From Chaenocephalus aceratus (Eukaryota; Chordata; Actinopteri; Perciformes; Channichthyidae): a DNA stretch of 64,000 nucleotides. Shown here piece after piece: positions 34,911 to 44,800 of this stretch. Location of the stretch: positions 1 to 64,000 of the forward strand of contig JAMFTG010000130.1 in the NCBI GenBank assembly GCA_023974075.1. Reading direction: 5' to 3'. A program made the position numbers and the translations under genes. The notes below the pieces were generated by a model. That model had not been told where the DNA came from and searched no databases. It worked only from the letters and a program-made list of their open reading frames with translations. Positions within the stretch are counted from its first letter, which is position 1. Every line of letters begins with the position of its first letter.

Positions 34911-36854
34911 ATGTCTGCTGCCAGCTGTCTGCCGACTGAAGATCAGTGTCTGTGCTCCATCTGTCTGGATGTGTTCACTGATCCAGTCAGCACACCATGT
35001 GGACACAACTTCTGTAAAGCCTGCATCTCTCAACACTGGGACAGAAATGTCCCGAGTCAGTGTCCCAACTGTAAAAAGGTGTTCAACATAAAGCCTGATC
35101 TGCTGGTCAACACTTTCATCTCTGAGATGGCTGCTCAGTTCAGACAGTCAGCTCAACAGAAAGCCAGCAGCAGCAGCTCAGAGCAACACGTTGTCAAACC
35201 AGGAGAAGTTCCCTGTGACGCCTGCACTGGAACCAGACTGAAGGCCCTGAAGTCCTGCCTGGTGTGTCTGGAGTCCTACTGTGAGACTCACCTGGAGCCT
35301 CACCTGACAAGAGCAGGCCTGAAGAAACATCAGCTGATCGACCCTGAGGAGAACCTGGAAAGCAGGATGTGTGTGAAGCACGATAAACTGCTGGAGCTGT
35401 TCTGTCAGACCGACCAGGTGTGTGTCTGCATGCTCTGCACTGTTTTAGACCACAAGACACATGATGTTGTTCCTCTGAAAGAAGGATATGAAGGAAAGAA
35501 GGCTGAGCTGGGGAAGACAGAGGCTGAAATTCAGCTGATGATCCAGAAGAGACGACTGAAGATCCAGGAGATGAATCGCTCAGTGGAGCTCAGTAAGGAA
35601 GGAGCAGACAGAGAGATAGCAGATGGTGTTCAGGTCTTCACCGCTCTGAAGGAGTCTGTTGAGAGAAGCCAGGCCGAGCTCATGGACACCATCAAAGAGA
35701 AGCAGAGAGAGACAGAGGAACAGGCTGAAGGCTTCATCAAAGAGCTGGAACAGGAAGTCTCTGAGCTGAAGAAGAGGAGCTCTGAGGTGGAGCAGCTCGC
35801 ACGCTCTGAAGACCAGCTCCACCTCCTCCAAAGCTTCACGTCCCTGAACGCTGCTCCCCCCACCAAGAACTGGACAGAAGTCAGGGTCCGTCCTCCTTCA
35901 TATGAGGGGACTGTGAGGAGAGCTGTGACTCAGCTGGAGGAGACGCTCAGGAAACAGATGAAGAAGCTGCTCGAGGTGGAGCTGAAGAGGGTCCAGCAGT
36001 CTGAGGTGGAGCTGAAGAGGGTCCAGCAGTCTGAGGTGGAGGTGAAGAGGGTCCAGCAGTCTGAGGTGGAGCTGAAGAGGGTCCAGCAGTCTGAGGTGGA
36101 GCTGAAGAGGGTCCAGCAGTCTGAGGTGGAGCTGAAGAGGGTCCAGCAGTCTGAGGTGGAGCTGAAGAGGGTCCAGCAGTCTGAGCTGGAGCTGAAGAGG
36201 GTCCAGCAGTCTGAGGTGGAGGTGAAGAGGGTCCAGCAGTCTGAGGTGGAGCTGAAGAGGGTCCAGCAGTCTGAGGTGGAGCTGAAGAGGGTCCAGCAGT
36301 CTGAGGTGGAGGTGACTCTTGATCCTGATACAGCACATCCCTATCTCATCCTGTCTGATGATAGAAAACAAGTGAAACATGGCGATGTGAAGAAGAACCT
36401 CCCAAACAATCCAGAGAGATTTGATTCTTGTGTCACTGTTTTAGCAAAGCAGAGTTTCTCTTCAGGAAGATTTTATTACGAGGTTCAGGTTAAAGGAAAG
36501 ACTGACTGGGATCTAGGAGTGGCCAGAGAGTCGATCAACAGGAAGGGAAGCATCACACTGTCTCCTCAGAAAGGTTACTGGACGATAGTGTTGAGGAATG
36601 AAAATGAGTACCAAGCTTTTGCTAGTCCTCCAGTCCGTCTCTCTCTGAAGTCTCAGCCTCAGAAGGTGGGGGTGTTTGTGGATTATGAGGAGGGTCTGGT
36701 CTCCTTTTATGATGTTGATGCTGCAGCTCTGATCTACTCCTTCACTGGCTGCTGCTTCAAAGAGAAACTCTACCCATACTTTGGTCCCAGTCTTAATGAT
36801 GGTGGTAAAAACTCTGCCCCTCTGATCATCTCTCCTGTCAATCACACCGAGTAG
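34911..36854 (+). CDS. TRIM E3 ubiquitin ligase, copy 3 (647 aa, repeat-expanded)
   Basis: RING, B-box and coiled coil match copy 2 almost residue for residue (one visible coil change, QLARSED for QLSRSED). Residues 355-464 are eleven copies of a ten-residue unit, consensus EVELKRVQQS, with variants EVEVKRVQQS (twice) and ELELKRVQQS (once). This makes the protein exactly 100 residues longer than copies 1 and 2. The PRY-SPRY that follows (from about 469) is complete. It has KNLPNNPERFDSCVTV, as in copy 1, but GYWTIVLRNENEYQAFA, as in copy 4. The expansion is in frame, with no stop or frameshift, so a full-length product is expected. The insert is highly charged and predicted helical, and would lengthen the arm between dimer core and ligand-binding domain. 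Confidence 0.94.
   Translation: MSAASCLPTEDQCLCSICLDVFTDPVSTPCGHNFCKACISQHWDRNVPSQCPNCKKVFNIKPDLLVNTFISEMAAQFRQSAQQKASSSSSEQHVVKPGEVPCDACTGTRLKALKSCLVCLESYCETHLEPHLTRAGLKKHQLIDPEENLESRMCVKHDKLLELFCQTDQVCVCMLCTVLDHKTHDVVPLKEGYEGKKAELGKTEAEIQLMIQKRRLKIQEMNRSVELSKEGADREIADGVQVFTALKESVERSQAELMDTIKEKQRETEEQAEGFIKELEQEVSELKKRSSEVEQLARSEDQLHLLQSFTSLNAAPPTKNWTEVRVRPPSYEGTVRRAVTQLEETLRKQMKKLLEVELKRVQQSEVELKRVQQSEVEVKRVQQSEVELKRVQQSEVELKRVQQSEVELKRVQQSEVELKRVQQSELELKRVQQSEVEVKRVQQSEVELKRVQQSEVELKRVQQSEVEVTLDPDTAHPYLILSDDRKQVKHGDVKKNLPNNPERFDSCVTVLAKQSFSSGRFYYEVQVKGKTDWDLGVARESINRKGSITLSPQKGYWTIVLRNENEYQAFASPPVRLSLKSQPQKVGVFVDYEEGLVSFYDVDAAALIYSFTGCCFKEKLYPYFGPSLNDGGKNSAPLIISPVNHTE
35973..36302 (+). repeat. 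30-bp coding minisatellite, 11 copies
   Basis: Unit GAGGTGGAGCTGAAGAGGGT plus CCAGCAGTCT. Copies differ only by CTG/GTG swaps at the fourth codon (copies 3 and 9) and the GTG/CTG second codon (copy 8). Such near identity suggests recent slippage or unequal exchange. Confidence 0.98.
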
Positions 36855-37755
36855 AACAACCATTTGATTTTCCTCAGAAAGAGTCACTCTCACTAAATGT
36901 AATACATGTATTCAACTGGGGAAGTACATTGTACACACTGTTAATGTTTCAGAATCTGATCACTTCTGGTTCACCTTGATGAGACGCACAATACTGATGA
37001 GTATGTTCTAATGTACTCTAGTTTATTCTACGGATTGCACTTCCTGCCGTCATGACTTGAAGTGATCAGAAAACTATTTACTCAGAAATAAACTTTTTCC
37101 ACTTCTTTATATGTCAGGGGGACAACAAAGTATTTATTGTCTCAGAATTGTGTGTTCATTGTGTTTCATACTTGCAGACATTACTAGTGGAAGTAATGCA
37201 GTCCTTTTTCATTAGTAAAATACTGTATATACACATTTATTTTATAATGTTCAAGTGAGGGGAACATGATGGGTCTCTGGTGTGTTTTAAAGGGGAAGTT
37301 CAGGATTCATTATGTTGGTACAAAATGTATTGACAGTTACTTTGAACATCAACAATATCCGATCATTAAACATTAGGCTGCAGTGGTTTCACAAACGAGG
37401 GAAATTAAAATGTTACCTCTCAGCTGTCTGTGGTGTTGTGGTAATTGTATTTCGTCCACCTCTCTGCACACTGCTTGTAAAGTTTGAACAAAGTCTCAAT
37501 GGATTAAAAAAAAGGAACAAAGAATGTTATTTTTTGTCTTTTTTTAAATGTACGAACTGAAGTACAGTTTTCACTAGTTCTCAACTTAGGGAAAGTAACT
37601 TAAACATTTACTTAACTATTTCCATTTCTACTTAACTACATTTGTCTGATAGCTTTTGTTCTTCTGAAGCTTTATAAACTATTTAAAACCCTCTTGGATC
37701 AGCTGATCATAGATATTAAGATTGCTGTATATGTTTGCTAGAAATAAGGCCATCA
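36855..37755 (+). other. 3' UTR and downstream spacer of TRIM copy 3
   Basis: AATAAA at 37087-37092, about 235 bp after the stop. Downstream sequence matches the other units, with small indels that break the 107-codon frame seen in units 1 and 2, arguing that frame is not a gene. Confidence 0.55.
37087..37092 (+). terminator. Poly(A) signal AATAAA, TRIM copy 3
   Basis: Canonical hexamer at the position equivalent to copy 2. Confidence 0.5.
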
Positions 37756-37761
37756 ACTGGT

Positions 37762-38062
37762 TAGCTTAGCTTAGCATAAAGACTGGAAACAGGGGAAGCC
37801 AGCCTGTCCAAAGGTAACAAAATCCACCTATCAGCAGCTCTGAATCCAGTTTGTTTAATCCATACCAAATCAGAGGAGTAAAAACATCAATAAGACGTTT
37901 AACAGGTTGGCTGGGACCAAAACAAGTTGCCAAATAGTTTTTACATTTCAGTTTTCATACAGAGATATATTAAGTACACTTAAAGGTGTATTTTGTAATT
38001 TTTTGGAAAAAGCCAGGCTAACTATTTCCCCCTTTCCGAGTATACATGCTAAACTAAGCTGA
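37762..38062. mobile_element. Junction MITE between units 3 and 4, internally shortened
   Basis: Same element as 16598-16921 but missing about 23 bp (GGGATTATGGGTCGGGCTAC and following) at about 37905. Confidence 0.65.
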
Positions 38063-38849
38063 TCTAAGTGTCTGATGGCTGCAGCCTGTGTCAGTGAGAG
38101 CGGTCTGACTGGTTGGACTGCTTCTAATGATTATGATCTCATTCTTCACCTTGAACACACTCCAGCACTGCCTGTACAGGTGAGGCTAACTGACTGCAAA
38201 CATCCCGTCTGACTGGAGATAAATAAAGGGTTTTTTAAATATCAAAATTGCATGAAATAAGCTTGTAAGTCTATGTTATTAATGCCCTGTTTATAAGATG
38301 GAGCTTGTCATTTGAAATGTCATTATTTTTAAAGAGGTGGATGGTGAATAATATTACAATTAAAAATGTTTAACTTACATAATGACTTTGTTTTTATTAC
38401 AGAACACGTTTTCTGAAACAGATGTTATAATCCTTAACGCAATCATCAATAATCACTCTGTACATCTGGCTATTGATGATATATGAACAAACCACTATTT
38501 TGATAACAAAATTAAAAAGGCCTTGCATCGTGAATTTACATTTTGCAGTACACGGGTAATTAAGTTAAAAAAATAGTAACTAATTCATATGACCACTTTT
38601 TGTTTAAACCAAAACTGACATGGATAAGTATGGAGGCCGACATGTGCCAACACACTTATTATAGACACGCTGCAGTTTCAAAACGATGCAAATATAAAAA
38701 CACAAACCTGCCAAAACATGCAAATGAAGAATCATCATTACCATCTTGACAACACATGCAACTGTTTACTAAAAGTGCTGCATTCATGAAACGCTGCAAA
38801 AAGCTCAACGAAAACCAGTGGACAATAAGAGTCTGTCTCATAACTGCAT

Positions 38850-39060
38850 CTTTCAGCCGCTGCTTTTAATTGAACTATTCACATCTTAAACTGCACTGTA
38901 ACTTTTATTCATGTATTTTTTCTTTTACGGTTTATTTTATTATCTTTGCTTTTTAATGACTTTTTTTAAATGCCATTTTCTTAATGTCTTTCATTTTTGT
39001 AAAGCACTTTGAATTGCCTTGTGTTGAAAGGTGCTATATAAATAAACTTGCCTTGCCTTG
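38850..39060 (+). mobile_element. L2-like LINE 3' tail, unit 4
   Basis: Same insertion as 961-1175. Confidence 0.6.
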
Positions 39061-39882
39061 AAATATGGATAACTGGCTAGATGACATTCATATTCATAAC
39101 ATAACAATCTTTAGAGATGGTCACTGGCTAGATGACACTGAGGATGATTGTGCAAGCTGTGTTTGAAATAGTATGTGACTCAAAATGTATTATATCAGTT
39201 CTTTTTTATTGGCATTTCTGGATTGAGGCGTACATTTGAAACTTCTCATTAAAGTAAATGCTGTTGCAAAGGATCTGCCATTTACATTCTGAGGAAAGCA
39301 CATTTAGTTTTAGTGGTGATGCGTAAAGACCTGTGGCATTAAAGCAGTTCTGTAAAGGTGTGTTACTACCAGGTGTTTCCATGTGAACTTTGTCCCCCTG
39401 GTGGACAGACGTATACACTACATGCAGTCAAGTGTTGTACTGATTCTGAGGTATTTTATTTGACTTACCTTGAATATGTTTTTTTGTATTAATTTGTCTT
39501 TTAAATAAAGTATACTGTAGTTGCATGGAGAAAATACCCTTTTGTTCATTCTCTCCATCGTTGTTCATTCATTAAAAGCAAAGCGTCTTTAAGCAACGAC
39601 CTGCAGAGTGAACGCTTAATTTCAAAGCAGTTTATCAAGATCAATATCAACATTAAACATTCAAACACCTTCTCTTTTCTTTGGATTATGCAGCCTCATA
39701 TCCACTAACAGTGTCAGCGAGAAAGATGTGGAACATCAGCTTCACATTATTGAGGTTTTAATAAAGAAATACCTTTTATTTCCTCGATTGGAGAGTGAAT
39801 GTCCTCTTTGAGTTCTAGTCAACAAGACTAAGAGATAGAATAAATGATGCTGAAGCCACAAACACTCAATATGAAGTCAGAC

Positions 39883-39883
<1 letters not shown>

Positions 39884-39946
<63 letters not shown>
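39884..39946. repeat. (TG)n microsatellite, unit 4 (shortest)
   Basis: About 63 bp of uninterrupted TG. Confidence 0.98.
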
Positions 39947-39947
<1 letters not shown>

Positions 39948-40293
39948 CGTGCCGACACCTTCCGCCGCCGATTCGACATGTCGAATCAGTAGGCCGTCGG
40001 CCAAGAAATCACTCCGATTGATTCAATCAAGCGAATCAGTGCATGAGAAGAAAGAAGCGAAACGGAAGTGAGGGACCCAAACAAACTATTAAGAAGGCAC
40101 ATCTGAGATTTCATTGAACTCCAGCTCTCGACTCAGGTTCGGGAAAGCCCCGTGAGCTGCTCGCTGTAGAGTGAAAATGGAACGGACACGCTATTTGTTG
40201 TTTGTTTATATCACGCAGTCTGTTCTTCTTCTCTCGGTTATCACGCAGTCTGTCTTCCAGTTGTTGCCTCTTTTGAATGACGAATACACACTA

Positions 40294-40307
40294 CCGCCAC
40301 CTGCTGG
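40294..40307 (-). promoter_or_regulatory. CTCF-like motif B, unit 4
   Basis: CCGCCACCTGCTGG, identical to unit 2. Confidence 0.45.
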
Positions 40308-40417
40308 TAAGGAGAGTTATTGCCAATCACGCATGCGCAGTTCGTACGTGCTTCTTGGCCGTCGGCTGAAGTCTTTGCGGTGTGTTCCAGTGCGACACAT
40401 GGCCAAGACGCAGAGAC

Positions 40418-40537
40418 GTGAGGCGACGTGAGGCGACGTGAGGCGACGTGAGGCGACGTGAGGCGACGTGAGGCGACGTGAGGCGACGTGAGGCGACGTG
40501 AGGCGACGTGAGGCGACGTGAGGCGACGTGAGGCGAC
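40418..40537. repeat. 10-bp minisatellite, 12 copies, unit 4
   Basis: Twelve copies of GTGAGGCGAC, the longest version in the window. Confidence 0.97.
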
Positions 40538-40869
40538 GTTCCGTCGGCACGTGTTCTTTGGTGTCAGTTTGGTGTGTAAGAGGCTTTAAAGAGTCGCCAA
40601 AACAAATCAGATCCATCTCAATAGTGTGACGACAAATGTATTATGTAAATGAGAAAAAGGCCCATAAGGCAGTGTAGGCAAATTGTATATTTTTCATTTC
40701 TTTTGAGAGCTTGCCATCTATTATAATCCTGGTATCACTCTTATGTTTACATTTAAATATTATCTATCATTATTATTTGCCAATTGTTTATTCATTCTGT
40801 TGCTGTTATAACTTCATTTAGCTGCTTTGTATAATAAAATGAAAAGAAGAGATGGGCTGGAATATTCAA

Positions 40870-41100
40870 ACATATTTCAGCTTTTTTTTCAGAATTAGAA
40901 CAATTTCAAATGTTTCTTAGTTCTAACTTTTTCACAGAATTTGACTCTTTTTCATAATTTCATGAGATTATTTTCTCATATTTGAACTTTTTTCTCAGAA
41001 TTCAAACTCTTTAGCAGATTTTGACTTTCTTCTCACTTGTTCACGATTCTAATCTAATTATGTTTTTCATAATTAGATTTTCTTCTTTCTCAGAATTCAA
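40870..41100. repeat. Degenerate T-rich short-period repeat, unit 4
   Basis: Equivalent to 3005-3240. Confidence 0.6.
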
Positions 41101-41320
41101 ATTTACCCGAAAATATATAAATGCTTAATGTTACTCACCTGTCCTGGCTACCTTTAGTCCAAAGGTTTATTTTTTCAAGTAAAGATTGAGCTTTTTGAAA
41201 CATATTTTGCTGTTTTTGGGTCCGTAGAAATACATTTGCATATACACAACTACGGTGTAGTTATGCAATGAATGAAACACTTGGGTCACAGGTTCCTCAA
41301 CAGCGCATTACAAGACATCT

Positions 41321-41770
41321 GTGGGACGGGTGGCGCAGTGGTCTGTGCCTCTGATCATCAGATCAAGGGGGGTGCTGGGGAACTCCAGTTCGAAACCCGC
41401 TCCTGCTGCCACTGCGTCAGGCCGTTGTGTCCTTGGGCAAGACACTTCACCCGGATTTGCTCCTATGGGTATTGTCCACAGTACATGTATAATATCAATG
41501 TGTACTTGTACAAGCGCCTCGATGACTGTGAGGCGTGATGGACGGTGTGGCGCAGTGCGCTGTGCAATGATCAAGGGGTGAAACCCGCTGCTGCTGCGTC
41601 TGTAAAGCCGGTGTGTCCTTGGGCAAGACACTTCACCTGAACTTGCTCCTGTGGGTATTGTCCACAGTGACCATTGCATGTATAAAAAATATATGTGTAA
41701 TGTGTATCTGTAAAGCGCTTTGAGCACTGGAAAAGCGCTATAATAAATGTAAGGAATTATTATTATTATT
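41321..41770 (+). mobile_element. Dimeric tRNA-derived SINE, unit 4
   Basis: 450 bp, flanked by ATCT (41317-41320, 41771-41774). Shares CAAGCGCC with the unit 2 copy. Confidence 0.88.
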
Positions 41771-41774
41771 ATCT

Positions 41775-43576
41775 ATCAATATGTACCTCCACCATTAAAC
41801 TGTCGTATTCTGCACATTTCTTATTCTATCTACATACATAAGAGTATCATTAATGTGTATAATATCAGTTAAAATAAGTGCTTCAACATAGTTAACATTG
41901 CAGGAAAGCAATATATTAGACGTTAAGTACTTTGTCAGGCTTAATATTTAGCTGTAGATAGACTTTTTTCTTAATCAAAAGAAGACCTTAACCTAAAGTG
42001 TTATTTAATGTTTAAATAAAGCCTAATCAGTTTGTATGTTTTGCACATCCTCCTGTTAATATCTTTGGACATCCTGTACTAAACTGTTTTATCGTAGAGA
42101 TCACTTACAGTATCTTATTGATATTTTCTATTCTACATCTCTATCATTGACGTTCTTCTTTCCACTATGAAAGTATGTACTCTTAATATTTTTAGGTTTT
42201 CATCAAATATAACGTATCAACACAACAATGAAATAACCTGTTTTAACCAGTAGGCGGTTAAAGCACTCAGCAAATGTGCTGCTGTTTCCAGTTTAGTTTA
42301 TGACGGATGTATTTTGTTTTCCACACATATATTGTTTATATATTTGTAACACCAAACCGACAGAAAGATGGTCTTAACATGACCCAGTGGTCAAGTTAAT
42401 ACAAATAATATTATCAAACATAATATTAAAATGAACTCTTATTTTGAAAATACAGCTTCCTGTGTTCGAATGAGCTGCTCCGACCCTCGGTCCTGACGGA
42501 CTCCAAAAGTCTGACATTATACAACAAACAAATAAATAAATAAACACAAGGATAATAGTTTCTTATTGTTGAGTAAATAACAGTGTGTGGTTTAGAAAAG
42601 AATACAAAGTTAGACGGAGAAAACGATGAAGCAATACAGATGTCAGTTTTCTGAGCCCCTCCTCTCCCCATAACTGACGGCAACAAAAGTCAGACATTAT
42701 TCAATTAAAATAAAGACGTAAACACAATAAGTGTGGCTTGATATTGAGTTAGAAAAAGGTTGATAACGCTGTGAGAATGGATCTGCGGAGAGCATTTCTC
42801 CGCGATCCCAACTCGTCTATTACCAACGTTCAGGGAGCTCAATGCAAGTCAATGGGACGCCCTGGTAGTTGAAACTCGACGCTAAAGGGCCCCCCTTGCG
42901 TTGGAAGGTGACGACAGGGACCCTGACATAACGTCAACATCGGCCGAGTTGGGAGTGAGAATGTGTTGCATCGACATGTGAAAATACATTATCTTCTGAA
43001 GCTGAAACGATAAACATGGATCTTTCTCTCAGAGCCAGCCTGCTCCACTCAGGGGAGAGGAAACATGTCAATGGAAACACAATGCATTTATATTTGTACC
43101 CTCTCTTTACGCGTGCAACAACAAAGTAGACATATTTGTATTAGTGTGTTGTATGAGCTGTGTTTGATTTATTTACACAATGATGGGATTTTTTCACGAT
43201 AAATACAATTTACAATGTGTTTTCATACAATCATACGTAATGGGATTCATGAGGATTAATGTGTGAGCAATGATAAGTTTCAATATACGATTATATTTCA
43301 ATTCCAACCAAATGAATAATATATTTTTAATAATAATAATATATATATTTTTTTTTTATCAGATGTTCAGAATATATTCAAGGTAACGTTTAATAACAAA
43401 TGAACATTTACTTTAGCATCAGTGGTCAGAGAGCTGTGTGGTTTACCATTGAAATGTTTAGAACATTCTGATTGGTATCAATTTTGATTAACAAAAGTAA
43501 AACTAGGAGGAATCCAGAAGTATATCCAAACCCTGAAGACCATTACAAAGTAACATGTGAAATATTGACTTGCTAA
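41775..43576. other. Intergenic spacer, unit 4
   Basis: Matches the unit 2 spacer up to TGAAATATTGACTTG (43575), then breaks. The part equivalent to about 22180-22530 is replaced by a short AT run (about 43320-43355). No gene recognised. Confidence 0.5.
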
Positions 43577-43802
43577 TGTTGTGACTTTTGTGAATGAATG
43601 TGAATAAGGTTCCTTTTATATATAATATCTCAGAGAAAGGGAATCACAACACATGTTATAATACACACATTCATCTTTATTGTTTCAAAATGTTGAAACC
43701 ATCGACACGAGCAGAAACAGGTTGATGTTGAAACATGTCCTGAGAGCCAGAGAGCAGACTGAGAGCAGTGTGAGAGAGAAAGCAGAGTCCCAGTGAGTCA
43801 GC
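43577..43802 (-). other. Probable 3' UTR of the immunoglobulin light-chain fragment
   Basis: Follows the stop codon at 43803-43805 on the minus strand. It includes TTTATT at 43676-43681 (AATAAA on the minus strand), about 125 bp beyond the stop, a reasonable poly(A) signal. It is absent from all other units, so it arrived with the fragment. Confidence 0.5.
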
Positions 43803-43949
43803 TCAGGACTGGGAGCACTGGTCTCTCCTCAGTGTCTCTGAGAGCGGAGTCTGGGAGCCCTGGGTGGCCTCACAGGTCACAGAGCCCACCTTCCTCCACT
43901 GGTCTGCAGGGAGCCTCAGGGTGCTGCTCCAGCTGTAGTGGGCGTCCTT
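43803..43949 (-). pseudogene. Immunoglobulin light-chain constant domain, C-terminal fragment
   Basis: Read on the minus strand, 48 codons then TGA. The peptide begins KDAHYSWSSTLRLPADQW, continues RKVGSVTCEATQGSQTPLSE and ends TLRRDQCSQS. This is the last half of a C1-set Ig domain: the E-strand serine-rich segment, then the F-strand Cys in VTCEATQ, and the near-terminal Cys (RDQCSQS) that pairs with heavy chain. It has the form of fish light-chain constant regions. The fragment stops exactly where the 5' LTR begins (43950). The first half of the exon, the V and J segments and the rest of the gene are not in the window, and the far side of the LTR element does not continue it. Confidence 0.88.
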
Positions 43950-44780
43950 TGCAGCATCTGATATTTAAGAAGTGTGTTACATTTGAAATGGCAGAAAGTC
44001 TTGTTGCAATTTCCAGATATTAAAAGAGGTCCTTTGAGTTTCTCTGGTAATTATCAATAGTAGCAGTTAAGTGAATACTGTTCAAACAATACTTGTGTTT
44101 GTGTTTTATATTGATTTCTCTGTTTTATCCTTTCATAAATGTGAGGACTAAAATGGCTATGAACAAAGGGCTAGTAAAACACGGTTTTATTGCTCTGTGG
44201 GGGAGGTGTTATGCAGGACATGGTGCTAGGTGGGGGAATATCGCTAGCATGTCATGTTTTCAGGGAAGTCTACATATCTTGAATAGTATATGTGTGGGTT
44301 TAATTACTTTGTATTTTGTGTAACCAGAAGTTGGAGATATGAGAGGTGAAATATTTGTGTTATCTTTGGAAGCAAAGAAATATCCTTTAAGACACATCTG
44401 AGGTCTCTGGAATGTGGGGGGGGGGTGTGTGTGTGTGTGTGGAGGTTGAGTAAACTCCACCCCTTCCTGTATCTATTGGTATGAAAGCCTATTCAGCTTT
44501 TTGTTCTCTCTCTCTCTTCTGGCGCCGCCGGACCGGAAGGTCGTGGCGGCCCGTGAACAAGGGCCAGGAGTAGGCCTACTCCTGACATTACGCATATGAT
44601 ATGATATGGTTTTGTATGGTAATGTATTGATTGAATTGCATTGTTATATTAACATTAAAATAGATTATTGTTTTTAACGGATACTTGTATGTTCTGGATT
44701 CCTTCCTGTATGATAACCAGCTTGTTAGGGACGCGCAGAGATTTGGAAAGCGGACCAGTTGTCCCTACAAATTTCTAACA
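43950..44780 (+). repeat. 5' LTR, 831 bp
   Basis: TGCAGCATCTGATATTTAAG to TACAAATTTCTAACA. It differs from the 3' LTR by about eight visible substitutions, an indel near 44175 (CTAGTAAAACACGG against CTAGTTGCAGTAAACAGGG) and a different GT/G tract near 44416. An inverted CCAAT box (TATTGG) lies at about 44473-44478. Differences between LTRs mean the insertion is not recent. Confidence 0.93.
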
Positions 44781-44782
44781 AA

Positions 44783-44800
44783 TGGTGACCCGACGTGCCT
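44783..44800 (+). other. Primer binding site, tRNA-Trp-like
   Basis: TGGTGACCCGACGTGCCT begins two bases after the LTR end. It resembles the complement of the tRNA-Trp 3' end (TGGTGACCCCGACGTG), the primer used by avian alpharetroviruses, but has one C fewer. tRNA identity is therefore probable, not certain. Confidence 0.65.

Noticed and set aside
35947..36336. Minus-strand frame with QTAGPSSAPP repeats, 129 codons (and the 54261-54494 equivalent)
   Set aside because: Antisense shadow of the 30-bp coding repeat in TRIM copy 3. A repeat whose length is a multiple of three stays open in several frames.
43793..44023. Plus-strand frame of 76 codons over the Ig fragment
   Set aside because: It runs antisense to a clear light-chain constant peptide and crosses into the LTR. 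It has no domain.
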